DNA of 64,000 nt from Acinetobacter pittii ANC 4050 (GCF_000399685.1 NZ_KB976987.1:934345-998344); one strand, 5' to 3'. Shown: positions 53,975 through 63,799, numbered from the stretch's first letter. Program-made: numbers and translations. Notes: generated from the letters alone by a model not told the origin.

Positions 53975-54742
53975 GTGACTATTCAAACTGAACAAGAATT
54001 CCTTGCCAGTTATGATCGCCGAGATTATGACGCACCTTTACTCACTGTAGATATGGCTATTTTCTCGGTATTTAATGGACAGTTGCAGGTACTACTCATT
54101 AAGCGACCAAGCTTTCCAGCCAAAGACCAATGGGCTTTACCCGGTGGCTTTGCCGATTTAACTCATGATCAAGACTTAATGGCCACGGCTTATCGTAAGC
54201 TGGTCGAAAAAACTGGGATTGCTTCACCTTACTTAGAACAAGTTGCCTCTGTAGGCAATGCCAAACGTGACCCACGTGGCTGGGCCGTAACTATTTTGTA
54301 TTTTGCTTTAATTGATTTTAATGCCTACCAACAACAAGCCTTGGCTGAATACAGCGAATGGGTGCCTGTAGCAAAAGCTCAAGATTTTGTATTAGCTTTT
54401 GATCATAATGAATTGCTCAGCTTAGCATTAGAGCGTTTAACCAATAAAACTCGCTATACCGCATTGCCAGCTAGTCTAATGCCTGAATTATTTACGCTGA
54501 CTGAACTACAAACCATTTATGAAATTATTCTTGGGCAATCTTTAGATAAAAAAGCATTTAGACGCCGTATGATAGAAGCGGGCGCAGTTGAAGAAACCAA
54601 CCACAGTAAAATCGTGGGTAAACGACCAGCTCAGCTTTACCGCTATGCACTCGATTCTTTCGATTTTATATTTCCTCGTTCACTCGAATTACCCAGAAAT
54701 AAAGAGGGTGAAGATAAACAAAACAATGAGCTTTCTGACTAG
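53975..54742 (+). CDS. nrtR: NrtR: Nudix-derived repressor of NAD metabolism
   Basis: A 255-residue protein from the GTG at 53975, where GAGAGG lies 6 bp upstream; the earlier TTG at 53933 is unlikely. The N-terminal Nudix domain (WALPGGFADL, then YRKLVEKTG) has lost catalytic glutamates: the box reads R-K-L-V-E-K where active enzymes have R-E-L-x-E-E. The C-terminal winged HTH includes TELQTIYEIILGQSLDKKAF and KRPAQLYRY. This is the NrtR design, in which the dead Nudix domain senses ADP-ribose and releases DNA. It should repress its own operon through the inverted repeat at 51465. Confidence 0.87.
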   Translation: MTIQTEQEFLASYDRRDYDAPLLTVDMAIFSVFNGQLQVLLIKRPSFPAKDQWALPGGFADLTHDQDLMATAYRKLVEKTGIASPYLEQVASVGNAKRDPRGWAVTILYFALIDFNAYQQQALAEYSEWVPVAKAQDFVLAFDHNELLSLALERLTNKTRYTALPASLMPELFTLTELQTIYEIILGQSLDKKAFRRRMIEAGAVEETNHSKIVGKRPAQLYRYALDSFDFIFPRSLELPRNKEGEDKQNNELSD

Positions 54743-54815
54743 CGCATCTTGATGCACTTTTGATTTATAATGTCGCGCTTATGATTGATGTCATGTTTTG
54801 ATCAGCACTTTGCCT

Positions 54816-56210
54816 ATGTCACACGTTTCTCCCTGCTTCCAGCAAAACCAGTTTTTTGTGTTGGTGGAATATCTCACTTCACTGCATGAGATTTATCCTG
54901 TGAAACATGAGTTTGCGGGATTTCCGGCTGCAATGACATTGGCAGATCGCGTACATTCCGATCATGATATTGCGCCGCTTGAAGCCAGTAAAAGTTACCC
55001 CGAATCAATAGAGAAAGTCTTACACTTTTCTGGTAAAGCACGAGACATACAAGACTTTGAGCACTTTTTAGAACAAGCTCAGTCAGCCAATATTCAAAAC
55101 TTGTTATTGCTTACAGGTGATAAACTCAAAGAACATCATCATGGTCGAGATGGACAGCCTCGTAGTCGATACTTAGAGTCTGTAAATGCTGTAATGGCAG
55201 CCAAACAGCATGGCGGATTTCGTATCGGGGTGGCTTTTAACCCATTTAAATATGTTGAAGCCGAGCGTGATGCACAATATTTAAAACTGCATAAGAAGAT
55301 TAAAGCAGGCGCTGACTTTATTATTACCCAATTGGGCTATGATATTGAAGCCTTAAAGCAAGCCAAATCATTTTTAACTAAGCATAATTATTCGCAGCAA
55401 ATACTCGCTTGTGTGATGCCACTGACTTTGGCACGTGCCAATTTTATGGTAAAGCATAAAGTCGCAGGTATTGTGATTACCCCACACATGTTAAAAGTCT
55501 TGGCAGAAGAAAAACAGGCGGGACATACAGACCGCGTTTATTTACGTTGTGCTTTACAGATTTTGATATGTAAACATTTAGGGTTTGCTGGAATTCATTT
55601 ATCTGCTTGTCATAAGCCAGAAGAGCAAATGCTGCTTGAAAGCTATATTGAGCAATACAGACATTTGGAGCTTAAAGCTTTAGAAGAGCTGTGGAATTCA
55701 CTGTGGCAAGTCACCACAGGCAAAGAGTTTGTACCTGAGATTACGCATTTTTCACGTCAGCCGACCTCCAAACAAATCATTAAATATCGCCAGCTACATG
55801 TTATGCATGAAGCAATGTTTGGATCAAAAATTGCTAAAGGCGTCGGACGTTTTATTTTCAAAGCATCTTTTTGGGAAAACGCTTTGATCGCCAAACTCTT
55901 ACTTAAAACAGAAGTACTGAGTAAACATACCCTAGTGGGCTGTGAAAGCTGTGGTCAGTGCCGCCTAAGCGATACTTTATATATTTGCCCTGAAACATGT
56001 CCAAAAGGTTTAGCCAATGGGCCTTGTGGCGGTACAACTTTAGACCGCTGCGAATTTGGTGACCGTGAATGCATTCACTCTGTTAAAGCAAGGCTTGCTA
56101 AAGCCATTGAACAAACCGAAATATTAAAAGAAAAACTGATTCCAACTGTGCCTATTGAAACAAGAGGAACCAGCTCTTGGAAAAATTGGTATTTAGCGAC
56201 TGAGGCATAA
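54816..56210 (+). CDS. MTHFR-family protein with Cys-rich C-terminal domain
   Basis: A 464-residue protein from the ATG at 54816. The N-terminal about 300 residues form a MetF-like TIM barrel (LLLLTGD, then GADFIITQLGYD). The C-terminal part holds a cysteine cluster: GCESCGQCRLSDTLYICPET, then CPKGLANGPCGGT, DRCEF and DRECIH, nine cysteines that probably bind zinc or an iron-sulfur cluster. This is the MTHFR_C domain found mostly in acetogens and some proteobacteria, not in ordinary 290-residue MetF. It may use an unusual electron partner or act in C1 transfer or demethylation. It lies 73 bp after nrtR, past a GCATC-TT-GATGC hairpin, so may not share its transcript. Confidence 0.78.
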   Translation: MSHVSPCFQQNQFFVLVEYLTSLHEIYPVKHEFAGFPAAMTLADRVHSDHDIAPLEASKSYPESIEKVLHFSGKARDIQDFEHFLEQAQSANIQNLLLLTGDKLKEHHHGRDGQPRSRYLESVNAVMAAKQHGGFRIGVAFNPFKYVEAERDAQYLKLHKKIKAGADFIITQLGYDIEALKQAKSFLTKHNYSQQILACVMPLTLARANFMVKHKVAGIVITPHMLKVLAEEKQAGHTDRVYLRCALQILICKHLGFAGIHLSACHKPEEQMLLESYIEQYRHLELKALEELWNSLWQVTTGKEFVPEITHFSRQPTSKQIIKYRQLHVMHEAMFGSKIAKGVGRFIFKASFWENALIAKLLLKTEVLSKHTLVGCESCGQCRLSDTLYICPETCPKGLANGPCGGTTLDRCEFGDRECIHSVKARLAKAIEQTEILKEKLIPTVPIETRGTSSWKNWYLATEA

Positions 56211-56376
56211 GTTGTATAACTTCCTTGATTTGATTTTGTTAAAAAATTAATTTTTATGCTAAAGCACGGCGATAATTTAAAAATAACAATCGTTTGCCTT
56301 AATTATGTCCAATCAAAGTGATCATCTAGGAGTATACTTAAAGCAAATCTTTTGCGTTAAAAGAAAGGCTGTCTCA

Positions 56377-56499
56377 ATGAAAAAGTTGGTTGCTGTACTT
56401 ACTGTAATTGTTGTTTTAACTGGATGTGTCTACGACCCTGTTAATTACAACAAAATACACGACCAAGAGTTCCAAGATCACCTCAGGCAAAACGGTTAG
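56377..56499 (+). CDS. Small (40-residue) lipoprotein
   Basis: From the ATG at 56377 the product is 40 residues, starting MKKLVAVLTVIVVLTGC, a lipoprotein signal with LTGC lipobox and only about 24 residues after it. AAAGG with 8-bp spacing precedes this ATG; an upstream in-frame start at 56305 gives no signal peptide. Function unknown. A perfect terminator follows, so it is a complete transcription unit. Confidence 0.7.
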   Translation: MKKLVAVLTVIVVLTGCVYDPVNYNKIHDQEFQDHLRQNG

Positions 56500-56506
56500 C
56501 AATAAA

Positions 56507-56529
56507 AAACCCACTCAATGAGTGGGTTT
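56507..56529 (+). terminator. Terminator after the small lipoprotein
   Basis: AAACCCACT-CAATG-AGTGGGTTT is a 9-bp perfect stem with a 5-nt loop, preceded by an A-tract. Confidence 0.88.
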
Positions 56530-56596
56530 CATTTGGAAGAAATTTTTAAGTTTTTAAATAAATAATCAAAAATCCTTAAATCACTATTTCCTAAAT

Positions 56597-56624
56597 AAAA
56601 AAGAGTTACTTTTAACTCTTTTTT
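56597..56624. terminator. Second terminator, same orientation region
   Basis: AAAAAAGAGTTA-CTTT-TAACTCTTTTTT is a 12-bp perfect stem with A and T tracts. No gene ends between it and the first terminator, so it works as a back-up barrier before the efflux operon, in either direction. Confidence 0.87.
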
Positions 56625-57281
56625 AAGGGTTAATTTACTTTTTAATAATATGTTTAAATTTATTGATATGTTGCTTTTTATCTAAAAAAGATGTCATTTT
56701 TCTCAATATAACGACTAATTTGTTAAAGATTTATTACTTGATGATTTTATTTAATTTAGTCAGTTTTACTATTATCATTTGGATAAATTATAATATTTAT
56801 ATTTTATATGTATTCTAATTTTATAAGGATATAACGAGTATTGCTAACTACTTTTTAAATTAAAAAACATCTTAATTAACTTTACTTAAATTATACAAAT
56901 TAAAAATATTATTTTAATAGCTGTATAACAAAGAATGGTATTCATTGCATTTTTATTATTTTTAAGTGTAGTGTTAAGTGGTTGATTAACATTATTTATA
57001 TGCTAATTTGTACATAAATTTATAAGTAGAAATGAGTTGGAATATAAAATTACATAATTTTTAAATATATTATTTATAAAATACTACCTATTGGCACAAA
57101 GAGAAAAAATATATGTCAAAGAGGTCAATGATATTTAATTAGCTTAAGAACCATAATTTGCACCAAATTTTACGCTGTCACGATTCATTGAATAAAACCA
57201 AGTGAAAAGTTACGTAAAAAAGACGCCAATACTTTATTGGGGTAAATAAAAAATCGAATATTACAAATACACGGAATGAAT
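56625..57281. promoter_or_regulatory. 650-bp AT-rich gene-free leader of the efflux/GH3 operon
   Basis: No credible reading frame is present. The stretch is extremely AT-rich and has long A and T runs, as seen in regions silenced by H-NS-type proteins. It must hold the promoter of the operon that starts at 57282. No clear operator palindrome was found. Confidence 0.45.
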
Positions 57282-58343
57282 ATGGATAACGTAGCTCAGC
57301 TAGAAACTGATACTAATTTCCAAAGCCGAAAGAAAATAACTTGGGGTGTTTTTAGTGTCCTGCTGTTATTTTTAGTTGCTGGCATCTTATATTATTTTTT
57401 TGTATACCGATTCTATCAATCTACTGATAATGCTTATGTACAAGCCGATGTCACTTGGGTGATGCCAAAGATTTCAGGCGAAGTGATGGAGTTATTAATT
57501 AACGATAATCAGGTTGTAAAAAAAGGGGAAACTTTAGCGGTATTAGATCATCGCGATTACCAAGCTCGCTATGATCAGGCCCGTTCTGTGGTCAGCTTAA
57601 AAGAAGCAGCGCTTGGCGTACAACAACAAAATGAAAAATCTGCTCGGTCTTCAATTACGGAAGCAAATAGTGGTGTAGTGGCAGCGCAAGCAGATTTATC
57701 CCGCCTAAAAAAAGATTTTGAACGTTATCAAGATTTATTAAAAGATGGGGTGATTACTCGCCAAAATTTTGAAGGCATTCAATCTCAATATTTAACAGCT
57801 CAAGCGCAACTCAGCAAGGCACAAGCCGCCGTCAATGCAGCAGAAGCTCAGTTGGGGAGCTTACAGGCTAGTCGAGCGCAGCTTTTAGCAGATATTCAAA
57901 GTGCCAATGCAAACTTAAATCTTTATCAGGTCGATCTGGCTTCGTCAAAAGTGGTCAGTCCAGTAGACGGCAAAATCGGTAGTCTTGCAATCCAGAAAGG
58001 TTCGCGTGTTTCTCCGCAAACGCGCTTAATGGCGATCATTCCTGAAAATAGTTTGTATGTACAAGCGAACTTCAAAGAAACCCAAATTGAAAAAATGCAT
58101 ATTGGTCAGAAAGTTGAATTAAAACTTGATGCTTACCCAAGCCTGACCTATAGCGGAAAAATTGAGAGTTTTTCACCAGCTTCTGGCGCAACTTTTTCAC
58201 TCATGCCACCTGACAATGCCACTGGTAACTTTAACAAAGTTGTACAACGCATTCCTGTGCGTATTGCCATAGATTCAAGCCCGCATATTGATTTGATAAA
58301 ACCTGGAATGTCGGTGAGCGCTACCGTTGACCTAAGAACTTAA
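57282..58343 (+). CDS. HlyD/EmrA-type membrane fusion protein of the GH3 cluster
   Basis: A 353-residue adaptor. One TM helix lies at about 19-42 (KITWGVFSVLLLFLVAGILY), a lipoyl half at DNAYVQADVTWVMPKISGEV, a long coiled-coil hairpin at about 90-200, then VVSPVDGKIGSL and ATGNFNKVVQRIPVRI. I start at 57282 because CGGA at 57272-57275 is then 6 bp upstream. It is followed by a DHA2 pump and, further on, by a TolC-like channel, so the operon encodes a whole tripartite exporter. Confidence 0.85.
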   Translation: MDNVAQLETDTNFQSRKKITWGVFSVLLLFLVAGILYYFFVYRFYQSTDNAYVQADVTWVMPKISGEVMELLINDNQVVKKGETLAVLDHRDYQARYDQARSVVSLKEAALGVQQQNEKSARSSITEANSGVVAAQADLSRLKKDFERYQDLLKDGVITRQNFEGIQSQYLTAQAQLSKAQAAVNAAEAQLGSLQASRAQLLADIQSANANLNLYQVDLASSKVVSPVDGKIGSLAIQKGSRVSPQTRLMAIIPENSLYVQANFKETQIEKMHIGQKVELKLDAYPSLTYSGKIESFSPASGATFSLMPPDNATGNFNKVVQRIPVRIAIDSSPHIDLIKPGMSVSATVDLRT

Positions 58344-58367
58344 TAATAAAATTTTAGGTAATAACAA

Positions 58368-59915
58368 ATGAATAAGCACCTTGAAGCCGAGTGGATGTTT
58401 CCCGCAAAGACGGCATGGGCAATTTTTGCGGCCATGATTTTGGGCAACTTCATGGCGATTCTCGATATTCAGATTGTGGCGAGTTCTTTAAACGAAGTTC
58501 AAGCGGGGATGAGTGCAAGTCGTTACGAAGTGACTTGGGTGCAAACGGTTTATTTAATTGCCGAGATTATTGCAATTCCAATGTCGAGTATTGTCTCTCG
58601 GGTGCTGTCGACACGGGTCTATTACACCATCTGTGCAATTGGTTTTACGGTGAGTTCTTTACTGTGTGCGTTGGCATGGAACTTAGAAAGTCTATTGGTA
58701 TTCCGTGGCATTCAAGGTTTTATGGGCGGCGGTATGATTCCGACTTCCATGACCGCGTTGTACTTACTTTTCCCTGAAGCAAAACGTTCATTGCCTTTGG
58801 TGATGTTTGGAATGATCAGTACTTTGGGTCCGGCCATCGGCCCAACCATTGGCGGCTGGCTCACCAATAACTTCTCATGGCACTGGATGTTTCTGATCAA
58901 TATTATTCCGGGCATTATCATTGCGACCGTCATTTACTCAGGTCCAAATATCGACCGTGCAAACTATTCACTCATCAAAAGTATGGACTGGTTTAGCCTC
59001 GTTGGTATGGTGATGTTTTTGGGTGGACTTGAATACTTTCTTGATGAAGGTGCACGACATGACTGGCTTGCAGACACAGGCGTTCGTATTGCTTTCATGA
59101 TCTGCATTGTGGGCGGCATGATTTTCTTCTCTAGAAGCTTCACCCAGCCTAAGCCTTTGCTCGATTTATCCGTATTTAAAAATAAAAACTTTACCTTAAG
59201 TGCCATCACCACTTTTGTGATTGGTATGGCGCTCTATGGCTTGGGTTACATGATTCCCGTGTTTCTTGGGCAAGTCCGTGAAATGAACAGTAGCCAAATT
59301 GGTCATGTCATGATGGTGACAGGCATTGTTATGTTCTGCTTTGCGCCGTTTCTTGCATGGCTGATTCCCAACTTTGATACCCGTAAAACCGTATTTGTCG
59401 GAATGATTCTGGCGGGTTTTGGTGTATGGCTCAATTCGCACCTCAGCATTCACAGCGATTACGACTTTATGTTTTGGCCGCAAATTTACCGTGGTATTGG
59501 CCTCATGATCTGCCTGATTGTAGTTTCACATTTAGCCATGAGCACTTTACCGCTCAGCAAAGTAGCCGATGCCAGCGGTATTTATAACCTGATGCGCAAT
59601 ATCGGCGGCGCGGTTGGGCTGGCACTGATTAACTCATCATTAGATTGGCTCACTGCACTACATGTCACGCAGATTAATCAGTCGATGACACCGCAGAACT
59701 GGATCTTTATGGAAAGGCTGGATCAGCTCACGGCGCAATATCAGGAAGTTGGCTCAAATGCACAGCAAATCGCGCTTAGTGTGATTTATCGAGACATTCA
59801 TTTTCAGGCTCTGACATCGAGTTTTAATGACTTATTACGCATGCTCGCAATCATCATGTTTGTGACCGCCTTTTTAACCATCTTTATGGATCGGGGGAAG
59901 AAAATGAATATGTAG
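58368..59915 (+). CDS. DHA2-family MFS exporter (EmrB/QacA-like)
   Basis: A 515-residue, about 14-helix pump. It has FMAILDIQIVASSLNEVQAG (motif D1 region), FRGIQGFMGGGMIPTSMTALYLLFP and the motif-C-like GMISTLGPAIGPTIGGWLT. It begins 24 bp after the adaptor gene. With adaptor and TolC-like protein it should export a compound across both membranes. The enzyme genes downstream suggest that the cargo is their product instead of a toxin from outside. Confidence 0.87.
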   Translation: MNKHLEAEWMFPAKTAWAIFAAMILGNFMAILDIQIVASSLNEVQAGMSASRYEVTWVQTVYLIAEIIAIPMSSIVSRVLSTRVYYTICAIGFTVSSLLCALAWNLESLLVFRGIQGFMGGGMIPTSMTALYLLFPEAKRSLPLVMFGMISTLGPAIGPTIGGWLTNNFSWHWMFLINIIPGIIIATVIYSGPNIDRANYSLIKSMDWFSLVGMVMFLGGLEYFLDEGARHDWLADTGVRIAFMICIVGGMIFFSRSFTQPKPLLDLSVFKNKNFTLSAITTFVIGMALYGLGYMIPVFLGQVREMNSSQIGHVMMVTGIVMFCFAPFLAWLIPNFDTRKTVFVGMILAGFGVWLNSHLSIHSDYDFMFWPQIYRGIGLMICLIVVSHLAMSTLPLSKVADASGIYNLMRNIGGAVGLALINSSLDWLTALHVTQINQSMTPQNWIFMERLDQLTAQYQEVGSNAQQIALSVIYRDIHFQALTSSFNDLLRMLAIIMFVTAFLTIFMDRGKKMNM

Positions 59916-60069
59916 CGATTTAGAAATAAAGAGCAGCTTTCAAAGAATGAAAAACAACAGGGCATATCAAAACATATCCCTTCATAGAAAAAGAACATTG
60001 AGATGAGTTTTCTAAAATCGGTGATGAGGTCGGGGAACTCGCAAATTAGAGGTGGAAGGTTAAAGGATT

Positions 60070-60891
60070 ATGATTAATACAACGTATAAACTGATTTCAA
60101 AATTGAACCTGAAAAATAGTACCTATGGGCAATATTTTGAAAAGGAACAAATCGATACAGAGCGATTAAAAGTGATGTATTCCATTTACGAGCAGTATTA
60201 TGAAAATACGAGATTTTCTATTTTCGTAGATGATTTCCAAAATAAAAGTGGCGCGATCTTAATTTTTGACTCAGAAACAGATGAAATTGTCGGTTTCTCT
60301 ACTGTTGTTGTGCAGCATTTCTACTTAAACGGTAAGGACTACACCGTGTTATTTAGCGGTGATACGGTCATTTTGAAAAAGTTTTGGGGCACGCGTAGTC
60401 TGCAAAGTACCATGCTCAAACTGATGATTAAGCTTCGAATCAAATATCCATTTAACGAACTCTATTGGCTCTTGATCTCTAAAGGCTATAAGACTTACCT
60501 ATTACTCGCCAATAACTACTATGTCTATTACCCAAATATTAAAGATGAAAACCAGCATCTCTCGGAAGTTGTCGAGCACTACTGCGAGAAATTTTTTGGG
60601 GAATATTATGACCGTGAAGCGGGCCTTTTAAATTTTGGTGATGACTATCAGCCATTAAAAGGCGAAGTTGCACCAATTACTGCCGAAATGAGAGAGAAAA
60701 ACCCAAATATTCATTTCTTTGAGCAGATGAATCCAACCTGGAAAGCAGGTACAGAACTACCGTGTATTGGTCGATTAGGCTGGAAAGACATTGCTCGTTT
60801 TCCAGTGAAGCTAATGACCAAACCTACAAGTAAGGGAAGATTTGAAGCTTGCGTAACACATAAAACAAAACGTAGAGAGGCCATCCAATGA
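60070..60891 (+). CDS. Putative GNAT-like acyltransferase of the GH3 cluster
   Basis: A 273-residue protein I do not recognise as a named family. The N-terminal half shows a possible GNAT core: FDSETDEIVGFSTVVVQHF, then KDYTVLFSGDTVILKKFWGTRSLQS, which resemble beta-4/beta-5 and the CoA-binding loop. The second half carries many Tyr/Phe and ends in a basic tail. It overlaps the GH3 gene by 4 bp (ATGA), so the two proteins are made together. A role in acyl transfer to or from the GH3 product is inferred. Confidence 0.6.
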   Translation: MINTTYKLISKLNLKNSTYGQYFEKEQIDTERLKVMYSIYEQYYENTRFSIFVDDFQNKSGAILIFDSETDEIVGFSTVVVQHFYLNGKDYTVLFSGDTVILKKFWGTRSLQSTMLKLMIKLRIKYPFNELYWLLISKGYKTYLLLANNYYVYYPNIKDENQHLSEVVEHYCEKFFGEYYDREAGLLNFGDDYQPLKGEVAPITAEMREKNPNIHFFEQMNPTWKAGTELPCIGRLGWKDIARFPVKLMTKPTSKGRFEACVTHKTKRREAIQ

Positions 60892-62474
60892 AATCTAATG
60901 AATGGCTCACTTTAGGTTCACATCTGATTTTAAAAAAATGGTGTGATGCAACTGACCGTAATTTTCAAAAACAGTTTAATGCTTTAGAAACAACGCAACG
61001 TCAAATTCTGCATTCAATTTTACAAACCTCGACCTTTGCTAAAGATAAAAAAGTTCAAAACTATGAGCAGTTTGTAAAATCATTTCCTGCAACACGTTAC
61101 GGCGCATGGCGAGAAGAAATTCAACGTTACCGTGAACAAAAGCTTTCACTGTCTAGCAGTAAACTGGTGCGTTTCCAGCCGACCAGTGGTTCGAGTGAAC
61201 AAATTAAGTTTATTCCATACACCAAGCTATTTTTAGATGAACTTGACCATGCGATTGCGCCGTGGATGGCAAGTTTATACCGTAAGTGTCCAGAGCTGAG
61301 GTCGGGCACGCATTACTGGTCGGTGTCATGGTTGCCTGAAAGCCAGCGTGAAGTTTTAAAAGATAAAAACTTAAATGATGATAGTGCTCTACTCGGTGTA
61401 GGTAAGCGAATTTTATCTAAGTTTACTCAAGCGGTTCCAAGTAATGTTGCCTTTGCAGCCAATGCCGATGATGCACTGTTTGCCACCATTTGTTATTTGG
61501 TCGCAAACCGTAACCTAGCCATGATTTCGGTGTGGAGTCCAACATTTGCGCTGCAATTGCTGGAACGTTTGGAGCTACTGCAAAAAGACGTGATTGAGGT
61601 TTTACAAAGTGGTTCATGGGGCAGCCGTCAGGCTTCATTAAAAGAAGTCACCGCACCGCACAGCTCTAAAAGTGCTCAAGCATTAATAGCGAGTTCAAAC
61701 GGCGAGCAGATCGACTTTAAAAAGCTCTGGCCAAAGTTAAGTCTGGTGTCGAGCTGGGATACCGCAGGTTCAAAAGCTTGGGCTGAAAAATTAAAAGAGA
61801 AATTGCCCAGTGTTCAGTTTGAAGGCAAAGGGTTATGGGCGACCGAAGGGGTAGTGACCATTCCCTATAACGACCAATACCCGCTGGCATATCAAAGTCA
61901 CTTCTACGAATTTGAATATCTAGAAGGTGACAAACAAGGGCAAATCATCCCCTCATGGCAGCTCAAACAAGGCGATGTGGTCAGCCCACTCATTACTTCG
62001 GGTAATGGTTTGCTGCGTTACTGTCTGGATGATTGCTTACGGGTAACAGGCTTTATAAAGCAAATTCCGTGTTTTGAGTTCCAAGGCCGCCGTTTTGGTG
62101 TAGATCTGGTCGGTGAGAAACTCGCCCCTGAAACCGCTCAGCAGTTGTTATCTCAGTTAAATGAAACCGAATCAAAAGCGATTTCTTTACTTGCGATTGA
62201 TACCCAGCAACAGGTCAAACCATTTTATTGTGTGCTTTTTGAAGGTGAAATTCATCACAGCATTAGCAACGAATATATCGACAGTATTTTGCGTCAAAAC
62301 TTCCACTATGAACTTGCGCGAAACTTAGGACAGCTCGACCAACCTCAAATTCGCCAAGCCAATAATGGCTGGAATGCCTACAAAAAACTGGTCATGTTTG
62401 ATGGCATTATCGAAGGCAATATCAAACCTGAGCCACTCAAAAAAGTCACCCTCAATAGTTTGGAACAACTATGA
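60888..62474 (+). CDS. GH3-family acyl-acid amido synthetase
   Basis: A 528-residue protein of the GH3 (auxin-responsive) fold, within the ANL adenylating superfamily. Motif I appears as FQPTSGSSEQIKFIPYT at about residues 95-110, followed by GTHYWSVSW and WATEGVVTIPY. Plant GH3 enzymes join amino acids to acids such as indole-acetate or jasmonate through an acyl-adenylate; bacterial members are seldom characterised. It overlaps the GNAT-like gene before it and the TolC-like gene after it (4 bp each). It is the probable scaffold-forming enzyme of an exported N-acyl compound. Substrate unknown. Confidence 0.83.
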   Translation: MKSNEWLTLGSHLILKKWCDATDRNFQKQFNALETTQRQILHSILQTSTFAKDKKVQNYEQFVKSFPATRYGAWREEIQRYREQKLSLSSSKLVRFQPTSGSSEQIKFIPYTKLFLDELDHAIAPWMASLYRKCPELRSGTHYWSVSWLPESQREVLKDKNLNDDSALLGVGKRILSKFTQAVPSNVAFAANADDALFATICYLVANRNLAMISVWSPTFALQLLERLELLQKDVIEVLQSGSWGSRQASLKEVTAPHSSKSAQALIASSNGEQIDFKKLWPKLSLVSSWDTAGSKAWAEKLKEKLPSVQFEGKGLWATEGVVTIPYNDQYPLAYQSHFYEFEYLEGDKQGQIIPSWQLKQGDVVSPLITSGNGLLRYCLDDCLRVTGFIKQIPCFEFQGRRFGVDLVGEKLAPETAQQLLSQLNETESKAISLLAIDTQQQVKPFYCVLFEGEIHHSISNEYIDSILRQNFHYELARNLGQLDQPQIRQANNGWNAYKKLVMFDGIIEGNIKPEPLKKVTLNSLEQL

Positions 62475-63799
62475 AAGGGATGAAGCCATTTAACAATCGG
62501 TTTTTAACACTTCGACATGCCTTATATGTTGGCGTGTTGGTGGTGTCGAATACACATGCCATGACTTTAGACGAGGCTTTATCTGCCAGTTTAAGGCACG
62601 AAACTCAGCTTGAGGTCAGCCGTTTAAGCGTGAACCAGTCTACCGCTATGCTTGAACAGGCCAAGCAGCGTGACGGCCTCAAAGTCAATTTAGTCGGCCA
62701 ACTGGACTATGAAAGAATAGATACGCCTTCACACGTCTTGTTTCCAACCGAAGGAAATCGTAAAGGCCGAAGTTTGCAATTACAGGCAGATTATCCAATC
62801 TATACCTCTGGACGACACCGTTTAGGAATTGATGTTGCCGAAAATCAGCTTTCTGCACAAAACCAAGGTTTGTCAGACCAGAGATCGGAAACCATCTTAA
62901 ATACCGTGATGGTCTATACCGACGTATTAAAAAAGAAAGCGATTTTAGAACTCAGACAAAAGACTATGGCAAACCTGCAACGGTCTTTATATGAGTCAAA
63001 GCGCCGTTTTGACGTGGGCATGATTACCCGTGCGGATTTGGCTCAGGTTTTGGCGCAAGTCGCACAAGGCCAAGCCGATATTACACAGGCTCAATCTAAC
63101 CTGACTGTAAGTGAAGCACAGTTTTACCAAGTAACGGGCGTAACGCCTGACAACCTTGTTGCGATTAAACAACTACCCGCTATTCCGGCTAACTTAGATG
63201 AAATTTTGGCTCAAACCAAAAACCATCCGGCTTTAATGCGTAGCAAATATGAAAAGCAGGCTGCCGAGAAACAATACGCTTTAACCAAACGCGAACTTTG
63301 GCCAACAGTGATGCTCACCAGCCGTGCTGGAAAGCAAGATGAAGCGAGTTATATAGGCTCTGAAAGTAATAACTATATGGTTGGGGTGCAGCTTAATGTA
63401 CCTCTCTATGATGATGGCTTAAATCGGGCCAATGTCAAAAAAGCGCAGGCCGATATCGATTTGGCTAACCAAAAAACGCGAAGTCTTGAACTAGATTTGA
63501 ATAAGCGAACACGTACCACCTATGCGCAGCTTCAAACCATTCGACAAAATAAAGAAGCACTGGCAAATGCCATAGAGGCTGCGTCTATTGCCTTTGTCTA
63601 CACACGTAAAGAGTTTGATGTGGGCACCAAAACCACGTTTGACTTACTTAATACCGAGCAGAAATTACTCGATGTCCAAACCCAAAAAACAGTCAATGAC
63701 CAAGACGAAGTGGTGTTTGTCTATCAGTTACTCGACCAAATGGGGCGTTTAAATAACTTGGTTCCCGTACAAACCGCACAACAGGTGAATAATGAATAA
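62471..63799 (+). CDS. TolC-like outer-membrane efflux protein
   Basis: A 442-residue outer-membrane factor. A signal peptide ends about NTHA, and the mature start MTLDEALSASLRHETQLEVSRL is typical of TolC. It has two repeats of long alpha-helices with the paired motif RRFDVGMITRADLAQVLAQVAQ and EFDVGTKTTFDLLNTEQKLLD. It supplies the outer-membrane channel for the adaptor and MFS pump at the start of the operon. It overlaps the GH3 gene by 4 bp and the next gene by 8 bp. Confidence 0.88.
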   Translation: MKGMKPFNNRFLTLRHALYVGVLVVSNTHAMTLDEALSASLRHETQLEVSRLSVNQSTAMLEQAKQRDGLKVNLVGQLDYERIDTPSHVLFPTEGNRKGRSLQLQADYPIYTSGRHRLGIDVAENQLSAQNQGLSDQRSETILNTVMVYTDVLKKKAILELRQKTMANLQRSLYESKRRFDVGMITRADLAQVLAQVAQGQADITQAQSNLTVSEAQFYQVTGVTPDNLVAIKQLPAIPANLDEILAQTKNHPALMRSKYEKQAAEKQYALTKRELWPTVMLTSRAGKQDEASYIGSESNNYMVGVQLNVPLYDDGLNRANVKKAQADIDLANQKTRSLELDLNKRTRTTYAQLQTIRQNKEALANAIEAASIAFVYTRKEFDVGTKTTFDLLNTEQKLLDVQTQKTVNDQDEVVFVYQLLDQMGRLNNLVPVQTAQQVNNE

